From Thermosynechococcus vestitus BP-1 (lineage in GTDB: Bacteria; Cyanobacteriota; Cyanobacteriia; Thermosynechococcales; Thermosynechococcaceae), in the NCBI RefSeq assembly GCF_000011345.1, contig NC_004113.1:248001-312000 (forward strand): a stretch of DNA of 64,000 bases, written 5' to 3'. Below, one piece after another: positions 46,034 to 54,793 of this stretch. A model generated the notes under the pieces. That model ran no database searches and was not told where the DNA came from. It worked only from the letters and a program-made list of their open reading frames with translations. Each line of letters begins with the position of its first letter. Position 1 is the first letter of the stretch. The translations under genes were made by a program, and so were the position numbers.

Positions 46034-46872
46034 GTGCGACGCGAAAGCTAGCCAGATGATTGTCCCACTAGCCCAACAAGCTAGAACGGGACCGGTTGTT
46101 CCCCCAACCGTAGCCTAAGGAGGCATGCGTGACTGGTAACGGTCAGGTATGAAGCCCTCCCGACAATGAAGCCCGAACCGGAAGGTTGGAGCCGAATCCG
46201 TGAGGAGGAAGCAACTTCACCAGCGTCAGGTGATAGGGAGCTAGGCTTGAGGGTATGGTGAACGCAAGTGAAGTGACGCTAGAAGCCTCGTTACTCCAAG
46301 CAGGCCAAAGATGCTGATAGGCCTGAGCCAAAATGGCAAAGCGGATTGGATTCACTGCTTGCTTTTCAGTGAACGGGGACAGCAACTCCGCCGGGGTATA
46401 GTCACCACCTAACCCCTCGTGTCATCTGGTTGGAACGCGGTAAGCCCGTATCTTCGCCTTGAACATTCAAGGCAGGCAAACCGTAAGGAATGCTGATGGG
46501 GGTGCGGGTAGAGGAGGTGGGAAAAAGCGAATGCTAGCCTGTAATGGGCTAGATAGGGATTGAGAATGCTGGCAGGACATTCAACATCATCCCACTCGAA
46601 AGAGGGCAGACTTCCCGCCGGTCCCCCCTTACGAGAAAGTCTATAGAACCTTCCTAATGGTGACAATGCAAATGGCGGTGATCTTGAGTCACTGGTGCGG
46701 TCACCAACCTGCTCAAAAGGTAGAGAGGCTGTAGATGAGTATCGTAAAGGTTGCATGCACAACCGGTTCCTCTTAAATGAGGGGTCCTGGGGGGCTCGAG
46801 CCGGATGCGGGGAAACTTGCACGTCCGGTTCCTAGGGGGCTAGGGGGCAGCGATGCCCCCCTGCTACCCGAC
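46034..46872 (+). mobile_element. inner ORF-less group II intron nested in the maturase gene
   Basis: This 839-nt intron begins GTGCGACG and ends CTACCCGAC. Its first ~620 nt are a close copy of the outer intron's 5' part. Domain V is at 46798-46831. Where the outer intron carries the maturase ORF, this copy keeps only a decayed start (ATG 46657, then in-frame stop TAG at about 46734) fused to the last bases of the ORF, so it is an internal-deletion derivative that must use a maturase from another copy. Its EBS1 (TGCTTT, loop 46358-46366) pairs with all six bases of the upstream AAGGCA, with one G-T. Confidence 0.92.
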
Positions 46873-46873
46873 A

Positions 46874-48547
46874 ATGACGGTGGACCAAACCACTGGTGCG
46901 GTCACCAACCAAACGGAAACAAGCTGGCACAGCATAAACTGGACCAAAGCCAACCGTGAGGTAAAGAGGCTGCAAGTGCGTATCGCAAAGGCTGTGAAGG
47001 AAGGACGCTGGGGCAAAGTGAAAGCTTTGCAATGGCTCCTGACCCACTCGTTCTACGGCAAAGCCCTCGCCGTGAAACGGGTAACTGACAACTCAGGCAG
47101 TAGAACACCTGGTGTGGACGGGATAACCTGGTCCACACAAGAGCAGAAAACCCAAGCCATAAAGTCCCTCAGGAGAAGAGGCTATAAACCCCAACCCCTG
47201 AGGCGGGTATACATCCCGAAAGCAAACGGCAAACAGCGCCCGCTAGGAATCCCGACAATGAAGGACAGGGCAATGCAGGCACTATATGCCCTAGCCCTAG
47301 AACCAGTCGCGGAAACCACAGCGGACCGGAACTCCTATGGGTTCCGCCGAGGGCGATGTACGGCAGATGCGGCAGGACAATGCTTCCTTGCTCTGGCAAA
47401 AGCCAAGTCGGCTGAACACGTCCTTGACGCTGACATATCCGGATGCTTTGATAACATCAGCCATGAGTGGCTACTAGCCAACACTCCACTGGACAAAGGG
47501 ATCTTACGGAAATGGCTTAAATCTGGGTTCGTCTGGAAACAGCAACTCTTCCCCACCCATGCTGGGACACCTCAGGGAGGGGTAATCTCCCCAGTTCTTG
47601 CCAATATAACCCTAGATGGGATGGAAGAACTGTTGGCCAAACACCTCAGAGGTCAAAAAGTCAACCTCATCCGATATGCTGACGATTTTGTCGTGACGGG
47701 AAAAGATGAGGAAACCCTGGAGAAAGCCAGAAACCTAATCCAGGAGTTCCTAAAAGAACGGGGCTTGACCCTGTCCCCCGAGAAGACAAAAATCGTCCAT
47801 ATTGAGGAAGGCTTCGACTTTCTCGGATGGAACATTCGCAAGTACAACGGGGTTCTTCTCATCAAACCCGCGAAGAAGAACGTGAAAGCGTTCCTCAAGA
47901 AAATCCGAGACACTCTAAGGGAACTTAGGACAGCAACCCAGGAAATCGTGATAGACACACTCAACCCAATCATTAGAGGTTGGGCCAACTATCACAAAGG
48001 ACAAGTCTCTAAGGAAACCTTCAACCGAGTGGACTTCGCCACCTGGCACAAATTGTGGCGATGGGCAAGGCGCCGGCACCCAAACAAACCTGCCCAATGG
48101 GTGAAGGACAAATACTTCATCAAAAACGGAAGCAGAGACTGGGTGTTCGGTATGGTGATGAAAGACAAGAACGGGGAACTGAGGACCAAACGCCTAATCA
48201 AAACCTCTGACACCCGAATCCAACGCCACGTCAAAATCAAGGCAGACGCCAATCCGTTTCTCCCAGAGTGGGCAGAATACTTTGAGAAACGCAAGAAACT
48301 CAAAAAAGCCCCTGCTCAATATCGGCGCATCCGCCGAGAACTATGGAAGAAACAGGGTGGTATCTGTCCAGTATGCGGGGGTGAAATTGAGCAAGACATG
48401 CTCACTGACATCCACCACATATTGCCCAAACACAAGGGTGGTTCTGACGACCTGGATAATCTTGTCTTAATCCACGCCAACTGCCACAAACAGGTGCACA
48501 GCCGAGATGGTCAGCACAGCCGGTCCCTCTTGAAAGAGGGGCTTTGA
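46874..48547 (+). CDS. group II intron reverse transcriptase/maturase/endonuclease
   Basis: The intron-encoded protein has RT domains ([64 protein letters not shown], active site RYADDFVV), a maturase/thumb region ([11 protein letters not shown]..., [10 protein letters not shown]) and a C-terminal HNH endonuclease with [38 protein letters not shown]. All are intact. The original start is ATG 46020 with codons METR-CA; the inner intron interrupts codon 5, and splicing joins 46020-46033 to 46873, restoring METRQMTVDQTT (562 aa). Without splicing, ATG 46874 (residue 6) could still initiate a 557-aa protein. It is very similar to thermostable TeI4c-type enzymes from memory. Confidence 0.93.
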   Translation: MTVDQTTGAVTNQTETSWHSINWTKANREVKRLQVRIAKAVKEGRWGKVKALQWLLTHSFYGKALAVKRVTDNSGSRTPGVDGITWSTQEQKTQAIKSLRRRGYKPQPLRRVYIPKANGKQRPLGIPTMKDRAMQALYALALEPVAETTADRNSYGFRRGRCTADAAGQCFLALAKAKSAEHVLDADISGCFDNISHEWLLANTPLDKGILRKWLKSGFVWKQQLFPTHAGTPQGGVISPVLANITLDGMEELLAKHLRGQKVNLIRYADDFVVTGKDEETLEKARNLIQEFLKERGLTLSPEKTKIVHIEEGFDFLGWNIRKYNGVLLIKPAKKNVKAFLKKIRDTLRELRTATQEIVIDTLNPIIRGWANYHKGQVSKETFNRVDFATWHKLWRWARRRHPNKPAQWVKDKYFIKNGSRDWVFGMVMKDKNGELRTKRLIKTSDTRIQRHVKIKADANPFLPEWAEYFEKRKKLKKAPAQYRRIRRELWKKQGGICPVCGGEIEQDMLTDIHHILPKHKGGSDDLDNLVLIHANCHKQVHSRDGQHSRSLLKEGL

Positions 48548-48628
48548 GAGGCCTGAGCCGGATGCTGGGAAACTAGCACGTCCGGTTCTTAGGGGGCTAG
48601 GGGGCAGTAATGCCCCCCGCTACCCGAC

Positions 48629-48741
48629 TCATTATTTTTGCAGGTGTGGTTGCCCGTATTTTAATTGAGATTTTGTGGGCTGTCCTGTGGCAAGATTCCA
48701 TTGATGAATTGGCCAGCCTCCTTAGGCGCAAAAGGCGATAG
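48629..48741 (+). pseudogene. 3' exon fragment reading as a short protein tail
   Basis: Directly after the outer intron one frame is open for 36 codons to TAG 48741: IIFAGVVARILIEILWAVL..., then DELASLLRRKRR. It looks like the end of a small membrane or amphipathic protein. Joined to the 5' exon, the frame meets a TGA two bases before the junction, so no intact host gene spans the intron. It may be a gene remnant or a tiny ORF from GTG 48646. Confidence 0.3.
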
Positions 48742-48773
48742 ACTACAGTTGCTGATGCCCAAATTTTTCCGCA

Positions 48774-49466
48774 ATGGCTAATTCTTCTGAGTTTTTTGCC
48801 GTTGACCCCTCCCAGCGTGCCCTGATTTTCGACATGGATGGGGTCATCTGCCATACGATGCCCTATCACCTGGAAGCTTGGTGCATCTATGTCGATCGCA
48901 CCCCTGAACTGCGGCAGCACATCAACTTGGAGCACCTGCGGCACATGGGGGGCAAACGCAACGCAGAACTCCTGCCGGAACTTTTAGGGCGATCGCTGAG
49001 CGCAGCGGAAATAGAGCGTTGGGGCGCGGGCAAAGAGGCGGTTTTTCGGGAACTGCTGGCACCCCATTTGGAACTGTTACCGGGGTTATTGCCCTTTCTC
49101 AAAAGTGCCAAGGAAAAAGGCTATCGCTTGGGCTTAGGCACCTCCGCCTGTGCCGCCAATGTGGAACTAGTGCTCTCCTGTGAAGGGGTGGGTCACTTTT
49201 TCGATACGGTGGTGATGGAGCAGGATGTGCAGCGGGGCAAGCCCGATCCAGAATGCTATCTACTAGTGGCGGAGCGGTTACAGGTGGTGCCGCAGTATTG
49301 TCTTGTCTTTGAGGATGCCGTGGCGGGGGTTATGGCAGCGGTGCAGGCAGGAATGCTCTGCTGGGGAGTGTTGACAACCCAATCGGCAATGACCCTTCAA
49401 GCCGCAGGGGCAGAGGTCTGTATTGAGGACTTTACCGATCCACGCCTTCAACGGCTATTGTCCTAG
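48774..49466 (+). CDS. HAD superfamily hydrolase, beta-phosphoglucomutase-like
   Basis: The 230-aa protein has HAD motif I IFDMDGVICHTMPYHLEAW (nucleophile DMD, second Asp as acid/base), a helical cap with GGKRNAELLPELLG, motif II GTSACAAN, motif III Lys in GKPDPECYLLVAERL and motif IV VFEDAVAGVMAAVQAGM. This is the pattern of beta-phosphoglucomutase and related sugar phosphatases; the substrate is not determinable. Confidence 0.88.
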   Translation: MANSSEFFAVDPSQRALIFDMDGVICHTMPYHLEAWCIYVDRTPELRQHINLEHLRHMGGKRNAELLPELLGRSLSAAEIERWGAGKEAVFRELLAPHLELLPGLLPFLKSAKEKGYRLGLGTSACAANVELVLSCEGVGHFFDTVVMEQDVQRGKPDPECYLLVAERLQVVPQYCLVFEDAVAGVMAAVQAGMLCWGVLTTQSAMTLQAAGAEVCIEDFTDPRLQRLLS

Positions 49467-49513
49467 GGAATTTTCGGCGATGATGGGTACTGGCGCGTTA
49501 GGAATCCACCACA

Positions 49514-50152
49514 TTGGGCGTTGATCTGCGCAGTTATGTCTATCTCGATTCTATCCAGCCGCAACACGCGGCCTATTTGGGGACTGTGGCCCAAGGGTTT
49601 TTGCCGTTGCCGGGGGACTGCTCCCTTTGGGTGGAGATTTCACCGGGGATTGATGTGAACCGCCTTTTGGATATTGCCCTGAAGTCTGCGGTGGTGCGGC
49701 CGGGAGTCCTATTTATTGAGCGACTCTACGGACTACTGGAGGTGCATTCGGGCAATCAGGGGGAAGTGCGGGCAGCGGGACAGGCAATTTTAGATGCCAT
49801 TGGCGCTCGGGTCCAGGATTGCATGCGGCCACGGGTGATTTCGAGTCAAGTGATTCGCAACATTGATGCCCACCACACGCAACTGATTAACCGCTCCCGT
49901 CGGGGCAACATGATTCTAGCGGGACAAACCCTCTATGTCTTTGAGGTGGAACCGGCAGCCTATGCGGCACTGGCAGCTAATGAGGCTGAAAAGGCAGCCC
50001 TCATTAATATCCTGCAGATTTCTGCGGTGGGCAGCTTTGGCCGTCTCTTTTTGGGGGGCGCGGAGCGGGATATTCTGGCGGCGGAACGGGCAGTCTTGGC
50101 GGCCATGGAACGCTTACCGGGGCGCGATAGTTTTAGCGATCGCCGGGAGTAG
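49514..50152 (+). CDS. ccmP: carboxysome shell protein CcmP (tandem BMC domain)
   Basis: The 212-aa protein [55 protein letters not shown]... matches CcmP, a BMC-T shell protein with two fused BMC domains (residues ~1-100 and ~105-205) that forms stacked pseudohexamers with a gated pore in beta-carboxysomes. The segments [24 protein letters not shown] and [46 protein letters not shown] are typical. The start is TTG 49514. It is away from the main ccm operon, as usual, and overlaps the convergent helicase gene by 20 nt. Confidence 0.93.
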   Translation: MGVDLRSYVYLDSIQPQHAAYLGTVAQGFLPLPGDCSLWVEISPGIDVNRLLDIALKSAVVRPGVLFIERLYGLLEVHSGNQGEVRAAGQAILDAIGARVQDCMRPRVISSQVIRNIDAHHTQLINRSRRGNMILAGQTLYVFEVEPAAYAALAANEAEKAALINILQISAVGSFGRLFLGGAERDILAAERAVLAAMERLPGRDSFSDRRE

Positions 50153-52457
50153 GTGCTGCATGGGCCTTTAACTGTCTCTCAAGGTCTTTGATAAAAGGAC
50201 AAGGGGGACTGTCGTGCAGTTGCAGTTGATCAAACCCTCGCCAATTAAAGTTTTGCCAGTTAAAGGGAGCTTGCTGGGCAGCCGCTAGCCACAGGAGGCG
50301 CTTGGCACGGGTCATGGCGACGTAGAGTAGGCGATATTCCTCGGCGATTTTGGCGGCTGTGGCTTTTTTGGAGGCCGTTTGCCAGTTGGGCAGGGGCTGG
50401 TGATGGCCATAGGCCCGCAGTTGCGATCGCACCACGTCTATAAAATCCACCTCAGGACTGAGGAACTTAGCATTGGCAGCAACCCAACTCTGACCGGGGA
50501 GGGTTCTTTCCTCCAAAAAGGGGACAAAAACCGCATCCCAATCTAGGCCCTTGGCGCGATGCATCGTCATAATGGTCACCTGGCCCGATCGCACTAGGCG
50601 GCTATGGAGATCTTCCATCTCCACCGCTTGAAAGCGATCCGCGGCCACCAATTCTTGCCAACGGGGATAGATACGCTCCCACAGTTGCGTCGGTTCCTGC
50701 TGGCTCAATTCCCAGATCAGGCGATCAACAGTGGCCAATTCAGCGGCGTCATAGCCCAATTCCTGAGCGCAGTAGGTGATCAAGGGAAATAGAGACAGCT
50801 CTAGGCGGGCGTTGAGGAGACAGTGGCAGTAGTGGCGTGCCTTGAGCACCGGTTCTTCGTCAGGGGGGTCTAAAGGCCCGGGGTAGAGGAAGACCTCCGG
50901 CTGAGCCGCCAAGCGATCCAAATTTTGGGGTGGAATGCGTTTGCGCTCCTGAAGCACCGTTAGGGCTGCCTTGACCGCTGCAGGAGAATAGGGGCAGTGG
51001 AGAAAGTAGAGAATGTCCAGCAATTCCTTGGGCACCTGCGATCGCCGTTCGATGCCGGCCACATCCAGCAGTGGAATGCCTTGAGCACAAAGGTCACTAT
51101 CAAGGTTGAAGTCAGTGGGCGATCGCAAGACATCGGCAACAAATTCAGCCTGGCGGTTAGTGCGCACCAGCACCGCCACTGAAGCCTCTGGATGCGCCGC
51201 CAGCACCTGAGAAATGCGCTGCGCCAGATGTTTAACCGTCTCAACAACCGTTTTTGGTCGGGCAATTTCTACCCCTTGTCCCCAGGGGGCTGGGTTGGCC
51301 CCCGATTCTAAACCCGTCGGCGACACACAGTCAATGAATTGCTCACGGAAGGGGGGTTCTTGATCTTTGAGGGCGTAATTGGCCCAGCGCACCAAATAGT
51401 TAGCAGCGCGAATGATCAAAGGGGTCGATCGCCCCGCTTGGGTCATTTCATAAAAGGCCTGCTGCTGAGCACATTTGTCACAGAATTCATTAAAGAAGAG
51501 AGGGTCTGCTGCCGTAAAAGTGGAGTTAATGGCTTGGTTGGGATCCCCCACCCGCACAAAATTCACTTGCCCGGTGGTGTGGTCTGCCGCTAGAAGGTGT
51601 AGTAACTGCGATTGCAGGGGGGTCGAGTCTTGCGCTTCATCCTCAAAGACGGCATACACTCGCTGTTGCCATTCGTGGCGGTACTGGCGATCGCCCTCTA
51701 GAAGTCGAACGGCTGCCAAAATCATTTCATCGTAGTCAATTTGCTCCCCCTGTGCCAGATGGTGCTGGTACAGTTCCAAAAGGTCAGCACCAATCTCTAA
51801 AAAAGGGTAGGGTTCCGCTTCGGCTGCCCCTGGGGAGCGCAACTGCTGGGACAACTGCCGCAGATCATGGGGCGTCAAAGCCATACTGCGGGCACTGCTA
51901 ATAACGGTCTGTGCCAACTTCACCAAAATGTCGGTCAACAGTGCACTTTTGCGGCCCTCGTGTTCAACGTTGCTCAGGGGACTGGTATCGCGGCCTTGAA
52001 TGAGTCGCTCGAGGAGGTTGGGGTGCGATCGCGCCCACTCCTTAACACAGGTGACACAGAGGCGGCGCTGCTCATGCTCACTCATTAAATTTTCACCCCT
52101 CGAACGCAGACCCGCTGTGGGGTGACTGGTGGCAATTTTCAAGGCCAAACTGTGGAGCGTCTGCACACTAAAACCATTGCGGGGCAGCCCCATTTCTCGT
52201 AGGTACTGGCGGATGCGCACCTTGATATTGGCGGCAGCTGAACGACTGTAGGTGACGACCACCAGTTGCCGCTGTTGATGGAGCTTTTCGCGAGCGATGG
52301 CGATCGCTGCCCCTACCGCCATGCCGTGGGATTTGCCCGCTCCCGGCACTGCCGACACCGCCAGCATTCCCCCCTGCCATTCACTGATTTCCCGTTGACC
52401 CGGACGTAGGGTGCTTAGGAGGTGACTCACCGTCGGGGAGAGGGGCAACAAGTTCAT
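50133..52457 (-). CDS. UvrD/Rep-type superfamily 1 DNA helicase
   Basis: The 774-aa protein has the SF1A motif set: Walker [12 protein letters not shown], motif Ia [17 protein letters not shown] with [12 protein letters not shown], motif [22 protein letters not shown], motif [17 protein letters not shown], motif [22 protein letters not shown] and motif [19 protein letters not shown]. It is a probable 3'-5' helicase in repair or recombination and lacks the RecB nuclease domain. The regions between motifs differ from UvrD and PcrA, so it is a distinct paralog. Confidence 0.9.
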   Translation of the reverse strand: MNLLPLSPTVSHLLSTLRPGQREISEWQGGMLAVSAVPGAGKSHGMAVGAAIAIAREKLHQQRQLVVVTYSRSAAANIKVRIRQYLREMGLPRNGFSVQTLHSLALKIATSHPTAGLRSRGENLMSEHEQRRLCVTCVKEWARSHPNLLERLIQGRDTSPLSNVEHEGRKSALLTDILVKLAQTVISSARSMALTPHDLRQLSQQLRSPGAAEAEPYPFLEIGADLLELYQHHLAQGEQIDYDEMILAAVRLLEGDRQYRHEWQQRVYAVFEDEAQDSTPLQSQLLHLLAADHTTGQVNFVRVGDPNQAINSTFTAADPLFFNEFCDKCAQQQAFYEMTQAGRSTPLIIRAANYLVRWANYALKDQEPPFREQFIDCVSPTGLESGANPAPWGQGVEIARPKTVVETVKHLAQRISQVLAAHPEASVAVLVRTNRQAEFVADVLRSPTDFNLDSDLCAQGIPLLDVAGIERRSQVPKELLDILYFLHCPYSPAAVKAALTVLQERKRIPPQNLDRLAAQPEVFLYPGPLDPPDEEPVLKARHYCHCLLNARLELSLFPLITYCAQELGYDAAELATVDRLIWELSQQEPTQLWERIYPRWQELVAADRFQAVEMEDLHSRLVRSGQVTIMTMHRAKGLDWDAVFVPFLEERTLPGQSWVAANAKFLSPEVDFIDVVRSQLRAYGHHQPLPNWQTASKKATAAKIAEEYRLLYVAMTRAKRLLWLAAAQQAPFNWQNFNWRGFDQLQLHDSPPCPFIKDLERQLKAHAAPTPGDR

Positions 52458-52528
52458 AGGAGGACTCTTGGGAGAGCAAAAGATTTATTACAACAACTGG
52501 CGTTTACCGTATGAATATTGGAAAATCG

Positions 52529-52534
52529 TATAAT
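52529..52534 (+). promoter_or_regulatory. candidate -10 box before the DUF4278 gene
   Basis: A perfect TATAAT lies about 100 nt upstream of ATG 52633. The leader between them contains a small hairpin AGGGAC-AAATG-GTCCCT (52550-52566) without a T-run. No good -35 is seen at 17 nt. Confidence 0.4.
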
Positions 52535-52632
52535 AGAATACAGAAAGTTAGGGACAAATGGTCCCTTGAGATACACCACCTACATGCCTAAAGACAAGCC
52601 AATAGTATTCACCTAGGAGCCTTGATTTAATT

Positions 52633-53007
52633 ATGCAACTAATCTATCGCGGCGCTAAATACAAAACTTCGGAGCAGCACATTCCCCTCGTTGAATCGGG
52701 AGCCAAGGGTCTCTACCGCGGCGCCCCATGGGTGGGGCACAAGCCGGCTGAAACGGTTCCTCAACCCAATCATGTTCTCTGCTGGCGGGGGGTCACCTAC
52801 CAAACCAACGGGCAGCCAGTGGCCACAACGGCTCCCAGGGTGAGTGCTGCCCCTTCTGTCGTGCCCCAGCGTAAGCGCGACTCCTGGGTCGAAGCCCATC
52901 GCCGCGCGATTCTCGAAACGCTGGAGCGGCGGCTGCAAGTGGCCCGCAGTCAGGGCAACCAGGAGCTCATCAGTCTGCTAGAAGAAGAGTGGCAGCAATT
53001 TGCCTAA
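52633..53007 (+). CDS. DUF4278 protein
   Basis: The 124-aa protein begins with the DUF4278 motif QLIYRGAKYKTSEQHIPL and has further YRG/WRG elements (GLYRGAPW, LCWRGVTYQT), then a charged C-terminal helix (RDSWVEAHRRAILETLERRLQVARSQGNQELISLLEEEWQQF). The family is small, cyanobacterial and of unknown function, in my recollection often stress-responsive. It is followed by an AT-rich tandem repeat. Confidence 0.75.
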   Translation: MQLIYRGAKYKTSEQHIPLVESGAKGLYRGAPWVGHKPAETVPQPNHVLCWRGVTYQTNGQPVATTAPRVSAAPSVVPQRKRDSWVEAHRRAILETLERRLQVARSQGNQELISLLEEEWQQFA

Positions 53008-53059
53008 GGTTGGATCACCGAAACCCAAACTGGGGTGCCGTTGGTTACAGCGGCACTTT

Positions 53060-53101
53060 TTATTTTTTAACTTTTTTATTTTATTTTTTAACTTTTTTAT
53101 T
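53060..53101. repeat. perfect 21-bp AT-rich tandem duplication
   Basis: Two identical head-to-tail copies of a 21-bp unit (first copy 53060-53080, second 53081-53101), each T-rich with a central TTAAC, lie between the DUF4278 gene and the convergent GT2 gene. The poly-T blocks may act as terminator tails on the plus strand, but no GC stem precedes them. Confidence 0.85.
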
Positions 53102-53106
53102 GGTTT

Positions 53107-54204
53107 TTATTGAGGATGCGCCTTCCCTTGGCGCAAGGCTGCTGCTTGGGCAAAGGCCGCCGCCGCCCGCTCGCGATCGCCCAGGGCTTCATAGGCACGC
53201 CCCAATTGTTCCGCAGCAATTTCGCGCACATAACCCAAAGGAAAAATCATCTGTTTGCTGTAGCCATTGGTGCGCCCCAGTTCAAGGCAATACTCAAAGT
53301 AGGCCGTTGCCCCCAAAGGAAATCCCAAGGTCATCAGCCAGCGACCAGCCAAATCATTGAGGGGAGGATAGGTGGGAAACCAAGCCAAACCTTGCTGACA
53401 CAGGAGTTGCAAGGTATCGTGATCCCCTGTGGCCAAGAGGCGCCGTCCCAGTTGATTGAGGATTTCCGGCAGGGCACCGGGGGCATTCTCAGGCAGTTGG
53501 CCGCTGAGGAGGTGGGGCAGCAGGCGGTCAAAGAGTTCCTGGTAGCAGTTCTCCGCTTCAACGGGATTATTCACCGCCTGGTACATATCTGCCAAGGCAA
53601 AGAGGAGATGCAAAGGCAGACCTTCGCTGGCACGGATGCGCTCCAAAATCGGGATGTTGCGATCGCGCATCTTGGCTTGAATTTGGGCGGGTTGATAGCC
53701 ATAGTGATCGATGCGCAGCGTTTCCAGAGTACCAATGGTCAGGGGTGCTGCGGCTGTGGAAACCAACTGTTCATGGAAGCGCCCCTGATAGCGCAGCGTC
53801 GGCAGATTGCGAAAGAGCCGCACAATGGCAAAGTCGGAAAATTGCTCCCCCGTGCCGATTTCCCGCCGTAGGAGTTGGTAGGCAGTGAAGGGACTGCCCG
53901 CCAGTTGTTGGCCCAGGGGCACCGGCGGCTCCTGCAATGTCACGAGCACCTCATCGGCATCTATCACTAAAATCCAATCGCCCGTCGCCTGTTCTAGGGA
54001 GTAATTGCGAGCGGCGGCAAAATCATCCTGCCAAGGAAAGGTAAAGAGGCGCTCCGTAAACTGGCGAGCGATCGCCGGCGTCTCATCTGTGGAGCCAGTG
54101 TCAACAACAACAATGTCATCTACCCAGGGCTGAACACTGCCCAGACAGCGTGCCAAATGGGCAGCTTCATTTTTCACAATCAGACAGGCACAAACCCGCA
54201 CCAT
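53107..54204 (-). CDS. family 2 glycosyltransferase with TPR-like C-terminus
   Basis: The 365-aa protein has a GT-A domain (residues ~1-200) with CLIVKNEAAHLARCLGSV, DIVVVDTGSTDET and the metal-binding WILVIDADE, then a helical region with repeat character (LFALADMYQAVNNPVEAENCYQELF..., LGRAYEALGDRERAAAAFAQAAALRQG). SunS-type and cell-envelope transferases have this architecture; the acceptor is unknown. Its ATG directly abuts the stop of the DUF3110 gene, so they form an operon. Confidence 0.88.
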   Translation of the reverse strand: MVRVCACLIVKNEAAHLARCLGSVQPWVDDIVVVDTGSTDETPAIARQFTERLFTFPWQDDFAAARNYSLEQATGDWILVIDADEVLVTLQEPPVPLGQQLAGSPFTAYQLLRREIGTGEQFSDFAIVRLFRNLPTLRYQGRFHEQLVSTAAAPLTIGTLETLRIDHYGYQPAQIQAKMRDRNIPILERIRASEGLPLHLLFALADMYQAVNNPVEAENCYQELFDRLLPHLLSGQLPENAPGALPEILNQLGRRLLATGDHDTLQLLCQQGLAWFPTYPPLNDLAGRWLMTLGFPLGATAYFEYCLELGRTNGYSKQMIFPLGYVREIAAEQLGRAYEALGDRERAAAAFAQAAALRQGKAHPQ

Positions 54205-54606
54205 CTATAGGAGCTTTTCAAATTGTTGGCGCAGACGATTTAGCTCACTTTCGGAGAACTCACTCTCCGCAGCGGGCGGCACGCGATTTTCCCGTTCCCA
54301 GTCGGTTTCTTCAACATTGCGTTCGGGGGGCGCCAAAAAGAGACGCTCAGCCTCATTTGTTGGCACAAATCCCTCGGGAACCAAGTGACAGCTATAGCCT
54401 GAGGATTCACAAAAGTCCTCAACTTCCTTGGCATCAATGGCAACGACGCTGGGGGCATGAAAATCCTGGGCCTCTAGGAGCATGGCGTAGCGATTGGCAT
54501 CGTCTTCGCTTTCAAACATCAGAATAAGGTTGCGATCGCCCAGTTGCAGAGAGTGAATGCCCTCATTTTCAGTTCCCGGGTTATAGAGCAACACGTAAAC
54601 GCGCAT
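54205..54606 (-). CDS. DUF3110 protein
   Basis: The 133-aa product starting MRVYVLLYNPGTENEGIHSLQLGDRNLILMFESEDDANRYAMLLEAQDFHAPSVVAIDAKEVEDFC fits the DUF3110 family of cyanobacteria and plants, with a short alpha/beta domain (~90 aa) and a low-complexity acidic tail. Function unknown. ATG 54606 is preferred to the in-frame ATG at 54630. It is directly followed by the GT2 gene. Confidence 0.78.
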   Translation of the reverse strand: MRVYVLLYNPGTENEGIHSLQLGDRNLILMFESEDDANRYAMLLEAQDFHAPSVVAIDAKEVEDFCESSGYSCHLVPEGFVPTNEAERLFLAPPERNVEETDWERENRVPPAAESEFSESELNRLRQQFEKLL

Positions 54607-54781
54607 GATGCCTCGCCCATCAAATCTCAACAGCGATTATAACGATTTTAGTTCACCCTACCCGTGGGATTTTTGCGTGGCGGGTCATCGCTGGCGATCG
54701 GCACCCCTACTGACTACCCTTACCGCCTACGAACGCCTCTGGGAACGCCTTGACCCAAATGCAAAAATAGATTTTAAGTGA
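54605..54781 (+). CDS. possible 58-aa protein divergent from the DUF3110 gene
   Basis: An ATG-ATG pair at 54605 opens a 58-codon frame ending with TGA at 54781, filling the gap between two minus-strand genes. The peptide is soluble and aromatic-rich (SPYPWDFCVAGHRWRSAP, then LTAYERLWERLDPNAKIDFK), and the composition looks protein-like. There is no clear ribosome binding site, and the start overlaps the DUF3110 start codon on the other strand, so it remains tentative. Confidence 0.3.
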   Translation: MMPRPSNLNSDYNDFSSPYPWDFCVAGHRWRSAPLLTTLTAYERLWERLDPNAKIDFK

Positions 54782-54793
54782 GAACAATGTTTT

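Larger units (their letters stand above)
45406..48628 (+). mobile_element. outer group II intron of a twintron (TeI4-like)
   Basis: The intron starts with GTGCGACG (group IIB GUGYG) and ends with CTACCCGAC. Its 5' part (domains I-III and the ORF start) spans 45406-46033; the rest, with the maturase ORF, domain V (48555-48588: GAGCCGG...CCGGTTC) and domain VI, spans 46873-48628. An ORF-less intron is inserted between these parts. Excluding that insert the outer intron is 2384 nt. The EBS1 loop in hairpin CACTG/CAGTG (45724-45742) contains GTCATC, matching 5 of 6 bases of the upstream exon GTTGAC. The pattern matches the high-copy Thermosynechococcus introns. Confidence 0.92.

Noticed and set aside
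45406-46800. Several short frames inside the intron 5' regions
   Set aside because: They lie in structured intron RNA that is duplicated in both copies; apart from the decayed maturase start at 46657 they have no coding character.
52584-52616. Ten-codon frame (MPKDKPIVFT) before the DUF4278 gene
   Set aside because: It is too short to judge, has no ribosome binding site and no attenuator-like structure after it.
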